A stretch of 19,187 bases of DNA from an uncultured Eubacteriales bacterium (GTDB taxonomy: Bacteria; Bacillota; Clostridia; Oscillospirales; Oscillospiraceae), in assembly GCA_900540545.1 (NCBI GenBank), contig UQGJ01000047.1, positions 1 through 19,187 of the forward strand, given 5' to 3'. Positions within the stretch are counted from its first letter, which is position 1, and each line of letters opens with the position of its first letter. The notes under the pieces are model-generated. The model did no database searches. It was given only the letters and a program-made list of their open reading frames with translations, and had not been told where the DNA came from. Below, in pieces: positions 1 through 6,913 of this stretch. A program made the position numbers and the translations under genes.

Positions 1-58
1 CGTCTTTCCCGCCCCTTTCCACGTGGAAAGGGGCGCCCCCGGAGGGACTCCGCCCCCT
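1..58 (+). repeat. Left copy of a 58-bp structured intergenic repeat
   Basis: Bases 10-35 form a perfect 26-bp palindrome centred on ACGT. They are followed by a small hairpin, CGGAG-GGA-CTCCG, at 40-52. The same 58 bases recur in inverted orientation at 19095-19152 with 53/58 identity. The element probably continues to the left of the window, because the right copy is followed by a further CCAGGGC-TTCG-GCCCTGG hairpin. It carries no ORF and no T-tract, so it looks like a REP-like non-coding repeat rather than an ordinary terminator. The copy number in the genome cannot be judged from here. Confidence 0.8.
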
Positions 59-83
59 GGAAGGATCACGAGATTCAGAGGAA

Positions 84-1832
84 GTGTTGGCCGTGCTGAC
101 AGTAAAAAATCCCCTGCGTACCCGGGGCGACGTGGAGCGGGCCTTGACCGAACTGCTGGAGCCGGTCATGGTCCGCTTTACCGACGGGGACGCGGGGCTG
201 GACCTGGGGGCCTTCGCCGCCCACTATGGCGGCGACGCGGCCAGGGTGGAGGCCTTCTCCCGCATGTTCTGGGGCCTGGGGCCACTGTGGGCCCACGGCG
301 GCGGGGATAGGTTTTTCGCCCGGTTCCGCCGGGGACTGGTAAACGGCACCGACCCGGACCACCCCGCCTACTGGGGGACCGTGGGCGACTGCGACCAGAA
401 AATCGTGGAGATGGCCTCCATCGCCCTGACCCTCCTGCTGGACGGGGACAGGTTGGCCCTCACGGACCGGGAGGCCCGGAACCTCCACGCCTGGCTGGGG
501 CAGGTCAACGCCCGCCGCATCCCGGAGAACAACTGGCTCTTCTTCCGGGTGCTGGTGAACGCCGCCTTCCGCAAGATGGGCTGGGCCTGGGACGCGGGGC
601 GGCTGGAGGCCGACTTCGCCCTGCTGGACCGCTTTTACCTGGGGGAGGGGTGGTACTGTGACGGGCAGCCCACCCAGCTGGACTACTACATCCCCTTTGG
701 GATGCACTTTTACGGGCTGGTGTACGCCCACTTTATGGAGCGGGAGGACCCGGCCCGGTGCCGGGTGCTGAAGGAGCGGGCGGCCCGGTTCGCGGGGGAC
801 TACCGCTGCTGGTTCGCCCCCTCCGGGGCGGCCCTGCCCTTCGGGCGGAGCCTGACCTACCGCTTCGCCCAGGGGTCTTTCTTCTCCGCCCTGGCCCTGG
901 CCGGGGTGGAAACCATCCCCTGGGGGGAGATGAAGGCGCTGGCCCTGGGGAACCTGCGCTGGTGGCTGGACCGGCCCATCCTGGACGGCGGCGGGCTGCT
1001 GACGGTGGGATACGCCTACCCCAACCTGTGCATGGGGGAGAACTACAACGCCCCCGGCTCCCCCTACTGGGCGCTGAAGGCGTTTTTGTGCCTGGCCCTG
1101 CCGGAGGGGCACCCCTTCTGGACGGCGGAGGAGACCCCGCCGGAGGTGGAGCCGGTGAAGCTGCTGCCCAAGGCCCGGATGCTGCTGTGTCGGGGCGGGG
1201 GGCAGGTGCAGATGTTCCCGGCGGGCCACCACTGCGTGAACCAATTGGGCGGCTGCGCGGCCAAGTATGAAAAGCTGTGCTACTCCACCGCCTTCGGCTT
1301 TTCGGTCCCCCGGGGCGAGAGCCTGGAGGAGGGGGCCTTCGACAACGGCATGGCCTTTTCCGAGGCGGGGGGGGAGCGGTGGACCATGGGCCGGGGCTTC
1401 GAGGACTTCCAGGTGTCAGGGACCCATACCCGGCGGGTCTACGCGCCCCTGCCGGGGGTGCGGGTGGAGGTCACGGTGACCCCGGACTTCCCCAGCCACC
1501 GGCGGGAATACCGCATCACCACAGACCGGCCCATCGACGCCGCCGACGGCGGCTTCGCCATCCCCGCCGAAACGGCGGGGGTCCCCTACACGGAGGACAT
1601 GGTGGCCTGGACGCCCCACGGCGTGGCCGCCCGGTTCCCCTGGGGGGAGAGCGCCATCCGAAGCGAGACAGGTGGGGGGGAACCCCTGCTGGTGAAAGCC
1701 TTTCCCAACACCAATGTTTTGTGCCCCGTCACCCGTATCCCCACCCTCCGGTTCCGGCTGGCGGCGGGGGAACACCGCATCGTCACGGTGGTGACCGGGC
1801 GCGTACCCGAGGAGGGAAGCGTATGCTGCTGA
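84..1832 (+). CDS. DUF2264 domain-containing protein
   Basis: The protein has about 582 residues and is cytoplasmic by appearance, with no signal peptide or membrane segment. It matches the DUF2264 family by its opening NPLRTRGDVERAL, the aromatic-rich stretches NNWLFFRVLVNAAF and GWYCDGQPTQLDYYIPFGMHFY, and GENYNAPGSPYWALKAFL. The first two thirds look helical, as in (alpha/alpha)-toroid carbohydrate enzymes. The last third is beta-rich, with repeated VEVTVTP-type strands. The function of DUF2264 is not established; a glycan lyase or glycoside hydrolase role is inferred from the fold and from the GH3 neighbour. The start is ambiguous. AGAGGA at 77-82 lies only 1 base from the GTG at 84, 4 from a TTG at 87 and 10 from a GTG at 93, so the true start may be 87 or 93. 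The 3' end overlaps the next gene by 10 bp, which suggests translational coupling. No promoter is visible between the repeat and the start, so the operon may begin outside the window. Confidence 0.88.
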   Translation: MLAVLTVKNPLRTRGDVERALTELLEPVMVRFTDGDAGLDLGAFAAHYGGDAARVEAFSRMFWGLGPLWAHGGGDRFFARFRRGLVNGTDPDHPAYWGTVGDCDQKIVEMASIALTLLLDGDRLALTDREARNLHAWLGQVNARRIPENNWLFFRVLVNAAFRKMGWAWDAGRLEADFALLDRFYLGEGWYCDGQPTQLDYYIPFGMHFYGLVYAHFMEREDPARCRVLKERAARFAGDYRCWFAPSGAALPFGRSLTYRFAQGSFFSALALAGVETIPWGEMKALALGNLRWWLDRPILDGGGLLTVGYAYPNLCMGENYNAPGSPYWALKAFLCLALPEGHPFWTAEETPPEVEPVKLLPKARMLLCRGGGQVQMFPAGHHCVNQLGGCAAKYEKLCYSTAFGFSVPRGESLEEGAFDNGMAFSEAGGERWTMGRGFEDFQVSGTHTRRVYAPLPGVRVEVTVTPDFPSHRREYRITTDRPIDAADGGFAIPAETAGVPYTEDMVAWTPHGVAARFPWGESAIRSETGGGEPLLVKAFPNTNVLCPVTRIPTLRFRLAAGEHRIVTVVTGRVPEEGSVCC

Positions 1833-2635
1833 CGATTTCCATCACCGGCCCCGACGGGGCCGAGAAGGCCCGCGTCCAGGGGGAGGGGGCCGTCACCCTG
1901 GTCTATTCCGCCCCCTACCAGGAGGGAGACGCCATCCGCTTGGAGAGCGATGGGGCGGGCTATGTCACCGCCCTGCTGGAGGACAGTATGGCCCCGGCCT
2001 TCGGCTGGCTGGCCGGGGATTATCGCCTGGAGGTGCCCTTTGGGGAGAAGCGGGTGAGTTACTCCCCCAAGAGCTTCACCGGCCCGGTCCACCTGCTGTG
2101 GGCCAGGGCGGCGGCCCCGGCGGAGGTGGCGGCCCGGAAAAACCTGTGCCTGAACCCCCTGGACAGCCACGGGAACACCGGCCTGTTCCCCCACGCCTGG
2201 GCCAACGTGGAGACCCGTGGGGAGTCGGTCTTTGCCGCCCGGAACGCCATCGACGGCTGCCGGGCCAGCGCCGGACACGGCCCCTGGCCCTACCAGAGCT
2301 GGGGCATCAACCGGGACCCGGACGCCGCCCTCACGGTGGACTTCGGCCGGGACGTGACCGTCGACGAGCTGGTGTTCACCCTGCGGGCCGACTTCCCCCA
2401 CGACAACTGGTGGGTCACCGCCGCGGTGACCTTTTCCGACGGGACGGAACTCCACCCCCGGTTCGTCAAGACGGGGGAGCCCCAGTCCTTCCCCATCCCG
2501 CCCCGGACCGTCCGCTGGCTGCGGGTGGACCGGCTGATCCCCGACCCCGGCGACCCGTCCCCCTTCCCGGCCCTGACCCAGCTGGAGGCCTGGGGTGTGG
2601 AGGCGCAAACTGACAGGCAGGAGGCATCTCTATGA
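1823..2635 (+). CDS. Protein with discoidin (F5/8C)-like C-terminal domain, partner of DUF2264
   Basis: This is a 270-residue protein starting at ATG 1823. An AGGAGGG at 1810-1816 lies 6 bases upstream, and the start lies inside the end of the DUF2264 gene. Residues 1 to about 100 form a short beta-rich domain (LLTISITGPDG, YRLEVPFGEKRVSYSPKSFTG). From about residue 110 onward a second module shows AARNAIDG, a tryptophan-rich WGINRDPDAALTVDFGRDV and a run of strands ending in TQLEAWG. This resembles galactose-binding/F5/8 type C carbohydrate-binding folds. There is no signal peptide, so if it binds sugar it does so inside the cell or as a partner of the neighbouring enzymes. It is probably a carbohydrate-binding accessory or non-catalytic partner protein. 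The assignment rests on motif resemblance only. The gene also overlaps the following GH3 gene by 4 bp (ATGA). Confidence 0.75.
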   Translation: MLLTISITGPDGAEKARVQGEGAVTLVYSAPYQEGDAIRLESDGAGYVTALLEDSMAPAFGWLAGDYRLEVPFGEKRVSYSPKSFTGPVHLLWARAAAPAEVAARKNLCLNPLDSHGNTGLFPHAWANVETRGESVFAARNAIDGCRASAGHGPWPYQSWGINRDPDAALTVDFGRDVTVDELVFTLRADFPHDNWWVTAAVTFSDGTELHPRFVKTGEPQSFPIPPRTVRWLRVDRLIPDPGDPSPFPALTQLEAWGVEAQTDRQEASL

Positions 2636-4365
2636 ACAAAGAACAGTGGGTCGACCACCTCTTGGGTGAGCTGACTCTGGAACAGAAGGTGGGCCAGCTG
2701 CTGGTGCTGGGCTTTTCCGGCCCCACCGTCACCCCCGACATCGCCGAGCTGGTACGCAAGTACCACATCGGCGGCTTCCGGGTGACCCAGGCCTTCCGCT
2801 ACATGACCCTGCTCAACGACATCAAGCCCGGCGAGACCATGGACGAGGCCACGGCCCGGTCCTTGTGCTACCCGTCGGGCCTCAGCCGGGACTGCTCATC
2901 CAAGCGGGCGGTGAGCTGCACGCCGGGCGAGTACGCCGCCACGCTGAACGAGCTGCGGTCCATGGCCCTGGAGGGGCCGGGCGGCGTGCCCCTCCACTTC
3001 ACCATCGACCAGGAGGGCAGCGCGTCGGACGACCTGGTATCCGGCCAGCGGCTGTTCCCCCACCCCATGGGCATCGCCGCCACGGGGGACCCGGACCTGG
3101 GCTACCGCATCGGCAGGGCCGTGGCCCTCCAGGCCAGGGAGCTGGGGGTGAACATGATCCACTCGCCCACCCTGGACGTGAACACCAACCCCCGGAACCC
3201 GGAGATCGGCACCCGGGCTTACTCCGACCGGCAGGAGGAGGTCACCCGCTACGCCCTGGCGACCCTGCGGGCCTTCTCCGAGGAGAAGCTCATCGCCACC
3301 GGCAAGCACTTCCCCGGCCGGGGAGAATCGGAGGCCGACGCCCACTGGGGCCTGCCAAACGTCCAGCTGGACCGGGAAGAGCTGCTGCGGACCCACGTGG
3401 CCCCCTACAAGGCACTCATCGCCGCGGGCCTGCCCGCCATTATGATGGCCCACACCAGTTACCCCGCCCTGGGGGTGCCCGAGGGGCTGCCCGCCGGCAT
3501 GTCCAAGCCCCTGATTCGGGACTTCCTCCGGGGAGAGCTGGGCTTCCGGGGCGTGGTCACCACCGACAACATGATGATGGGCGGGGTCCTCAAGCAGTTT
3601 GAGATGACCGACGCCATCGTGAAGATGCTCCAGGCAGGGTGCGATTTGGTCCTGTGCCGGGACGAGAGCCCCATCCGCCAGAAGATACACGGGCGCATCT
3701 GCGACGCCGTCCGGGCGGGGGAGCTGTCCGAGGCCGAGCTGGACGAGAAGGTGGGCCGCATCCTGGCCATGCGCTGGGATATGGGGCTGGCTGAAAACGG
3801 CGGGCTGGTGGACGCGGACCGGGCCGGGGAGGCCGTGCGTTCCGCCTTTGTCAACGATACCGCCGTGGAGGCCGCCGAGCGCTCCACGCTGCTTCAGCGG
3901 GACCGGGCGGGCCTGCTGCCCCTGTCCCCGGAGCAGAAGATTTTACTGGTGGAGCAGATTTTCCCCACCCAGGAGCGGAGCAACAACGTGTACAGCCACC
4001 CCGGCCTGCTGTGGGAGGAGATGAGCCACTTCTCTGACCGCGTGGGCTGCGTGGAGATCCCCAACACCCCCACCGAGGCCGACTACGACCGGGTGCGCCG
4101 CCGGGTCGCCGAGGCGGACATCATCGTCAGCACCAACTACTACTACCACAAGACCGGCTCCGCCATCAGCGACTTCATCCGGGAGCTGGCCGGGCAGAAG
4201 CCCGTGGTGGTGGTGAGCAACACCCCCTACGCCTTCGGTGCGCCGGAGGACTTCGGCACCGTGGTCACCAGCTTCAACCCCGGCGGCCGGGAGTGCATGC
4301 GCGCCGTGGCCCAGGTGCTGTTCGGGGCGCTGGCGCCCACCGCCCGGCTGGACGTGGGGTTTTAA
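2632..4365 (+). CDS. Glycoside hydrolase family 3 protein (NagZ / beta-N-acetylhexosaminidase type)
   Basis: This is a 577-residue cytoplasmic enzyme with no signal peptide. The GH3 N-terminal TIM barrel spans roughly residues 10-375. The NagZ-type loop reads GKHFPGRGESEADAHWGLP at 224-242 and includes an Asp236-x-His238 dyad, which serves as acid/base in beta-N-acetylglucosaminidases of the family. The nucleophile is predicted as Asp312 in TTDNMMMGG. In NagZ the loop usually reads KHFPGHG; here the second His is Arg230. Residues from about 430 to the end (KILLVEQIF, ADIIVSTNYY, KPVVVVSNTPYAFG) look like a GH3 C-terminal domain. The likely reaction is removal of a terminal beta-linked N-acetylhexosamine or related sugar. 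ATG 2632 overlaps the previous stop (ATGA) and has AGGAGG at 2619-2624. The tight coupling ties this enzyme to DUF2264 and the discoidin-like protein. The exact substrate is unknown. Confidence 0.9.
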   Translation: MNKEQWVDHLLGELTLEQKVGQLLVLGFSGPTVTPDIAELVRKYHIGGFRVTQAFRYMTLLNDIKPGETMDEATARSLCYPSGLSRDCSSKRAVSCTPGEYAATLNELRSMALEGPGGVPLHFTIDQEGSASDDLVSGQRLFPHPMGIAATGDPDLGYRIGRAVALQARELGVNMIHSPTLDVNTNPRNPEIGTRAYSDRQEEVTRYALATLRAFSEEKLIATGKHFPGRGESEADAHWGLPNVQLDREELLRTHVAPYKALIAAGLPAIMMAHTSYPALGVPEGLPAGMSKPLIRDFLRGELGFRGVVTTDNMMMGGVLKQFEMTDAIVKMLQAGCDLVLCRDESPIRQKIHGRICDAVRAGELSEAELDEKVGRILAMRWDMGLAENGGLVDADRAGEAVRSAFVNDTAVEAAERSTLLQRDRAGLLPLSPEQKILLVEQIFPTQERSNNVYSHPGLLWEEMSHFSDRVGCVEIPNTPTEADYDRVRRRVAEADIIVSTNYYYHKTGSAISDFIRELAGQKPVVVVSNTPYAFGAPEDFGTVVTSFNPGGRECMRAVAQVLFGALAPTARLDVGF

Positions 4366-4378
4366 GGGAGGGGCGGCT

Positions 4379-5206
4379 TTGGAGACCATGGAAAAGAAAA
4401 AAGACTTCCTCTTCTGCGCCGACTCGGACGGCTGCGCCATGGACACCATGACCAGCAAGCACGAAAATGCCTTCTGCCCCCGGCTCATCGACACCTATGC
4501 CCTCCAGGACCACGCCGCCCTGGTCACGGAGGAGTGGATGCGCCTGAACCTGTACAGCGCCACCCGGGGGGTGAACCGCTTCCTGGGCCTGGCCCACATG
4601 ATGGGCTTCCTGGCCGACCGGGGCATTGCCCTGGCCGGGGCGGAGGAGTACCTAGCCTGGGTGGCGGAGGCCCCTCTGCTGTCCAACGACGCCCTCCGGG
4701 CCGCCATCGCCGCCGGGGGCGGCGTGGGGCTGGAGACCGCCCTGGCGTGGAGCCTGGCCGTCAATGAGACGGTGGCCGGGATGGCGGGGACCTCCCGCCC
4801 CTTCCCCGGCTGCGCCGAGGCGCTGGCCCAAATCCATGGGCGGGCCGACACCGCCGTGGTCTCCGCCGCCAACAGCGAGGCGGTGCGGGAGGAGTGGACC
4901 CGCTGCGGGCTGGCCCGGCACATGGACCTGTTGCTGGGCCAGGACGCGGGGAGCAAGGCGGCGTGCCTGAAGGCCATGGCCGCCGCGGGGTACGCCCCCG
5001 GCCACATCCTCATGGCCGGGGACGCCCTGGGGGACCTGGACGCCGCCCGGCACGCGGGAGCGCTGTTTTTCCCCATCTTGGTGGGCCGGGAGCCGGAGAG
5101 CTGGCGCAGGCTGGCGGAGGAGGGCTTCCCCCGCTTTCTGGCAGGGGACTTCGCCGGGGCCTATCAGGACGCCCTGGTGGAGGAGCAGGCCGCCCTGCTG
5201 CGCTGA
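4379..5206 (+). CDS. HAD-family hydrolase
   Basis: This is a HAD-superfamily phosphatase-like protein of about 275 residues. All four HAD motifs are visible: motif I ADSDGCAMDTM (Asp15/Asp17 from the TTG start), motif II VVSAAN near the middle, the motif III lysine in GSKAACLKAM, and motif IV MAGDALGDLDAA. The helical segment between motifs I and II forms a large cap. It probably removes phosphate from a small metabolite, perhaps a sugar phosphate from the upstream glycan enzymes; the substrate is inferred only from context. The start is chosen at TTG 4379 because GGAGG at 4367-4371 lies an ideal 7 bases upstream. ATG 4388 is the alternative, but its nearest SD (GGAG, 3 bases away) is poor. 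The gene lies 13 bp after the GH3 stop and is the last gene of the operon. No clear terminator follows it. Confidence 0.87.
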   Translation: METMEKKKDFLFCADSDGCAMDTMTSKHENAFCPRLIDTYALQDHAALVTEEWMRLNLYSATRGVNRFLGLAHMMGFLADRGIALAGAEEYLAWVAEAPLLSNDALRAAIAAGGGVGLETALAWSLAVNETVAGMAGTSRPFPGCAEALAQIHGRADTAVVSAANSEAVREEWTRCGLARHMDLLLGQDAGSKAACLKAMAAAGYAPGHILMAGDALGDLDAARHAGALFFPILVGREPESWRRLAEEGFPRFLAGDFAGAYQDALVEEQAALLR

Positions 5207-5284
5207 ATCGGCCAATTTGGACAGGGATTCACCGGGCTTTCATGCGCGAATTACCCAAAAAACCTTTGAACGTCAAAATTCCCT

Positions 5285-5313
5285 TTGAAGGACTCCCTCA
5301 ACCGTGGTAAAAT
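5285..5313 (+). promoter_or_regulatory. Sigma-A type promoter of the CarD-like gene
   Basis: TTGAAG (5285-5290) and TAAAAT (5308-5313) are separated by 17 bp, with a TGg extended -10 immediately upstream. Transcription should begin near 5320, leaving a leader of about 47 nt before the ATG at 5367. This separates the CarD gene from the upstream glycan operon. Confidence 0.75.
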
Positions 5314-5366
5314 AGAAACGAAAAGAGAAGAAAATCCAACGAACCGCCAAGCGTAGAGGGAGAATT

Positions 5367-5858
5367 ATGTATCAGATTGGAACTTTAGTCGTGTATGGCA
5401 GCAGCGGCGTGTGTGAGGTCCGGGCCGTGGAGGCCAGGGAGGGGGGGCGCTGCTACTACACCCTGTCGCCCCTGTTCGGGACCGAGGTCATCTACGCCCC
5501 CGTGGATACCAAGGTCTATATGCGCCCTGTGCTGAGCCGGGACGAGGCGGAGGGGCTGGTCCGCCACATGCCCGCCATCCCCGCCGAGCATGTGGACGGG
5601 CAGAGTATGCAGGCCCTGTCCCGCCACTATCAGGACGCGTTCCTGTCCCACGACTGCCGGGACCTGGTCCAGCTGTTGAAGACCATCGATGCCAAGGACA
5701 GCGCCGCGGTGAAGCACGGCAAGAAGCCGGGCAAGATCGAGGAGCGGTTCCGCAAGCGGGCGGAGGACCTGCTGTACGGGGAGCTGTCGGTGGCCCTGGG
5801 CATCGACCGGGAGCAGGTGCCCCAGTATATCCAGCATACCATCCAGGCCAGCTCGTAA
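5367..5858 (+). CDS. CarD family transcriptional regulator
   Basis: The protein has 163 residues. Residues 1 to about 55 form the CarD/TRCF RNA-polymerase-interacting domain: MYQIGTLVVYGSSGVCEV, then CYYTLSPLFG and VIYAPVDTKVYMRPVLS. The remainder is helical and basic (KKPGKIEERFRKRAEDLLYGELSVALGI), as in the C-terminal DNA-contacting helical domain of CarD/CdnL proteins. Family members bind the RNA polymerase beta subunit and affect open-complex stability, often at stress or ribosomal promoters. ATG 5367 is preceded by GAGGG at 5356-5360, 6 bases away. The gene has its own extended -10 promoter and a strong downstream hairpin, so it is monocistronic. It has no evident functional link to its neighbours and may be a global regulator or one of several paralogs. 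Confidence 0.93.
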   Translation: MYQIGTLVVYGSSGVCEVRAVEAREGGRCYYTLSPLFGTEVIYAPVDTKVYMRPVLSRDEAEGLVRHMPAIPAEHVDGQSMQALSRHYQDAFLSHDCRDLVQLLKTIDAKDSAAVKHGKKPGKIEERFRKRAEDLLYGELSVALGIDREQVPQYIQHTIQASS

Positions 5859-5866
5859 AGAAGCGA

Positions 5867-5900
5867 AAACGCCGGACCTCTTATGAGGTCCGGCGTTTCT
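5867..5900 (+). terminator. Hairpin terminator after the CarD-like gene
   Basis: A perfect 14-bp stem (AAACGCCGGACCTC / GAGGTCCGGCGTTT, 5867-5880 and 5885-5898) closes a TTAT loop and is followed by TTTCT. The A-rich left arm and T-rich right base make it usable in both directions. It starts 8 bp after the stop codon. Confidence 0.85.
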
Positions 5901-6016
5901 GCCGCATGCCGAAGGAAGGGTGATGCGGACGGGGGCGCTTCCGATGTCGTCCGGTGACGCTGACGGAAAGCGTAGTTTTGCCTCGCGGCCGTCATGATGC
6001 GTTCCGGGGAAAGTAG

Positions 6017-6045
6017 TTTACGGCTTGGAAGAAACATGGTATAAT
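6017..6045 (+). promoter_or_regulatory. Promoter of the XRE-cupin regulator
   Basis: A consensus TATAAT lies at 6040-6045 with an extended -10 (TGG) upstream. A weaker TTTACG (6017-6022) lies 17 bp before it. The predicted start site is near 6052, so the ATG at 6123 is preceded by a leader of about 70 nt. The upstream stretch 5900-6016 holds no gene that I can support. Confidence 0.75.
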
Positions 6046-6122
6046 CATACGGCTTCTCTCCTCCGCACGTGGGAGACGGAGCGGGACAGGAGCACCGCGG
6101 CATTACGAAGGAGGGCATCGTT

Positions 6123-6674
6123 ATGGATGATTTGAATATCGGGGAGAAGCTCCAGCGCTATCGAACCATGCGTCATATGACCATGCGTGAGCTCAGCGCG
6201 GAGAGCGGGCTGACGCCCTCCATGCTCAGCCAAATCGAGCGGGGCGTCACCAACCCCTCCATTAATACGCTGCGTACCATCGCCAAGGCGTTGGATGTGC
6301 CCCTTTACCACTTTTTCAAAGAGGACGCCCAGCAGCAGGACCCGGTAGTGCGCGCCGGACAGCGCAAGAGCATAGGCCTTCCGGGCTATGAGGTGACCTA
6401 TGACCTTCTCACGCCGGATACCTCTGGAAGTCTGGAGGTCTGCCTGATGAGCATCCCCGCCGGCGGCAGCTCATCGGAGCGGACTATGAGCCACACGGGC
6501 GAGGAGGTGGCGCTGGTCCTCAAAGGTGAAGTGTGCCTTCACGTAGAGGAGAAGCGCTATACGCTGGGGGAGGGGGACAGCATCCGCATCCCGCCCCAGG
6601 CGGACCACCGCTGGACCAACCCCGGCCCCGGCGAGACCACCATCGTCTTCGCCGTTACCCCGCCCTCCTTCTGA
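6123..6674 (+). CDS. XRE family HTH regulator with C-terminal cupin domain
   Basis: The protein has 183 residues. Residues 5-62 form an XRE-type helix-turn-helix (LQRYRTMRHMTMRELSAESGLTPSMLSQIERGVTNPSINTLRTIAKAL). Residues about 105-180 form a cupin_2 domain (TMSHTGEEVALVLKGEVCLHVEEKRYTLGEGDSIRIPPQADHRWTN in part). This is the architecture of SutR/PuuR-like regulators, in which the cupin senses a small metabolite. ATG 6123 is chosen because AGGAGGG at 6109-6115 lies 7 bases upstream; a GTG 18 codons earlier has no comparable site. It has its own promoter and terminator and lies directly upstream of the permease/D-serine operon, so it is the prime candidate regulator of that operon. The two 15-bp sites at 6811 and 6849 may be its targets. 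The inducer is unknown; D-serine or a derivative is a guess from context. Confidence 0.92.
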   Translation: MDDLNIGEKLQRYRTMRHMTMRELSAESGLTPSMLSQIERGVTNPSINTLRTIAKALDVPLYHFFKEDAQQQDPVVRAGQRKSIGLPGYEVTYDLLTPDTSGSLEVCLMSIPAGGSSSERTMSHTGEEVALVLKGEVCLHVEEKRYTLGEGDSIRIPPQADHRWTNPGPGETTIVFAVTPPSF

Positions 6675-6698
6675 TTGCTGGATATGTCACGTTATCAG

Positions 6699-6733
6699 CG
6701 GCCCCGGGACAGCCTTGTCCCGGGGCCGTTTTT
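6699..6733 (+). terminator. Intrinsic terminator after the XRE-cupin gene
   Basis: A 13-bp GC-rich stem (CGGCCCCGGGACA / TGTCCCGGGGCCG, 6699-6711 and 6716-6728) with loop GCCT is followed by five T residues at 6729-6733. This is a textbook rho-independent terminator. It separates the regulator transcript from the permease operon. Confidence 0.92.
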
Positions 6734-6804
6734 GGCGCTTTTCCTAAAATCGTTATCCTCATTTTGACGGTTCCCACAAAGTCACCTTTTCTGTTCAATA
6801 TTAC

Positions 6805-6833
6805 TTGACTTTGTAAAGTTATACTGTTATTAT
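6805..6833 (+). promoter_or_regulatory. Promoter of the permease-dsdA-M81 operon
   Basis: TTGACT (6805-6810) and TATTAT (6828-6833) are separated by 17 bp, with a TGt extended -10. The region is markedly AT-rich compared with the rest of the window. The predicted start lies near 6840, leaving a leader of about 74 nt before the permease start. One 15-bp operator-like site fills the spacer and another lies just downstream of the start site. Confidence 0.82.
6811..6825 (+). promoter_or_regulatory. Operator-like site O1 (15 bp) in the promoter spacer
   Basis: The site reads TTGTAAAGTTATACT and contains the imperfect dyad GTAAAG-TTATAC. It matches 13 of 15 bases of a second site read on the opposite strand at 6849-6863. 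It lies entirely between the -35 and -10 hexamers, so a bound protein would block RNA polymerase. The adjacent XRE-cupin protein is the likely binder; this is inference. Confidence 0.6.
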
Positions 6834-6848
6834 GCAGGTAACATGTTA

Positions 6849-6863
6849 AGTAAAGCTTTACAA
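6849..6863 (-). promoter_or_regulatory. Operator-like site O2 (15 bp) downstream of the start site
   Basis: On the minus strand it reads TTGTAAAGCTTTACT and contains the perfect 12-bp palindrome GTAAAGCTTTAC (6850-6861). It matches O1 at 13 of 15 positions. The dyad centres of O1 and O2 are 37 bp apart. Its position, about +9 to +23 relative to the predicted start, fits a repressor roadblock or a second operator. Confidence 0.6.
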
Positions 6864-6913
6864 TCATGCAGAACCGCTCTACTACCATATCGAATAGAGA
6901 AAGGATGTCAGGA

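Noticed and set aside
75..1244. Long minus-strand open frame opposite the DUF2264 gene
   Set aside because: Its translation is low-complexity and rich in Gly, Pro, Gln and His, typical of the antisense frame of GC-rich coding DNA. The plus-strand frame has family motifs.
5204..5231. TGAATC-N16-GATTCA inverted repeat after the HAD gene as a terminator
   Set aside because: A 6-bp stem with a long loop and no T-tract is too weak.
6010..6021. A third operator copy in the promoter of the XRE-cupin gene
   Set aside because: Only the TTTAC half-site matches (6/12 overall), which is not better than chance in this region.
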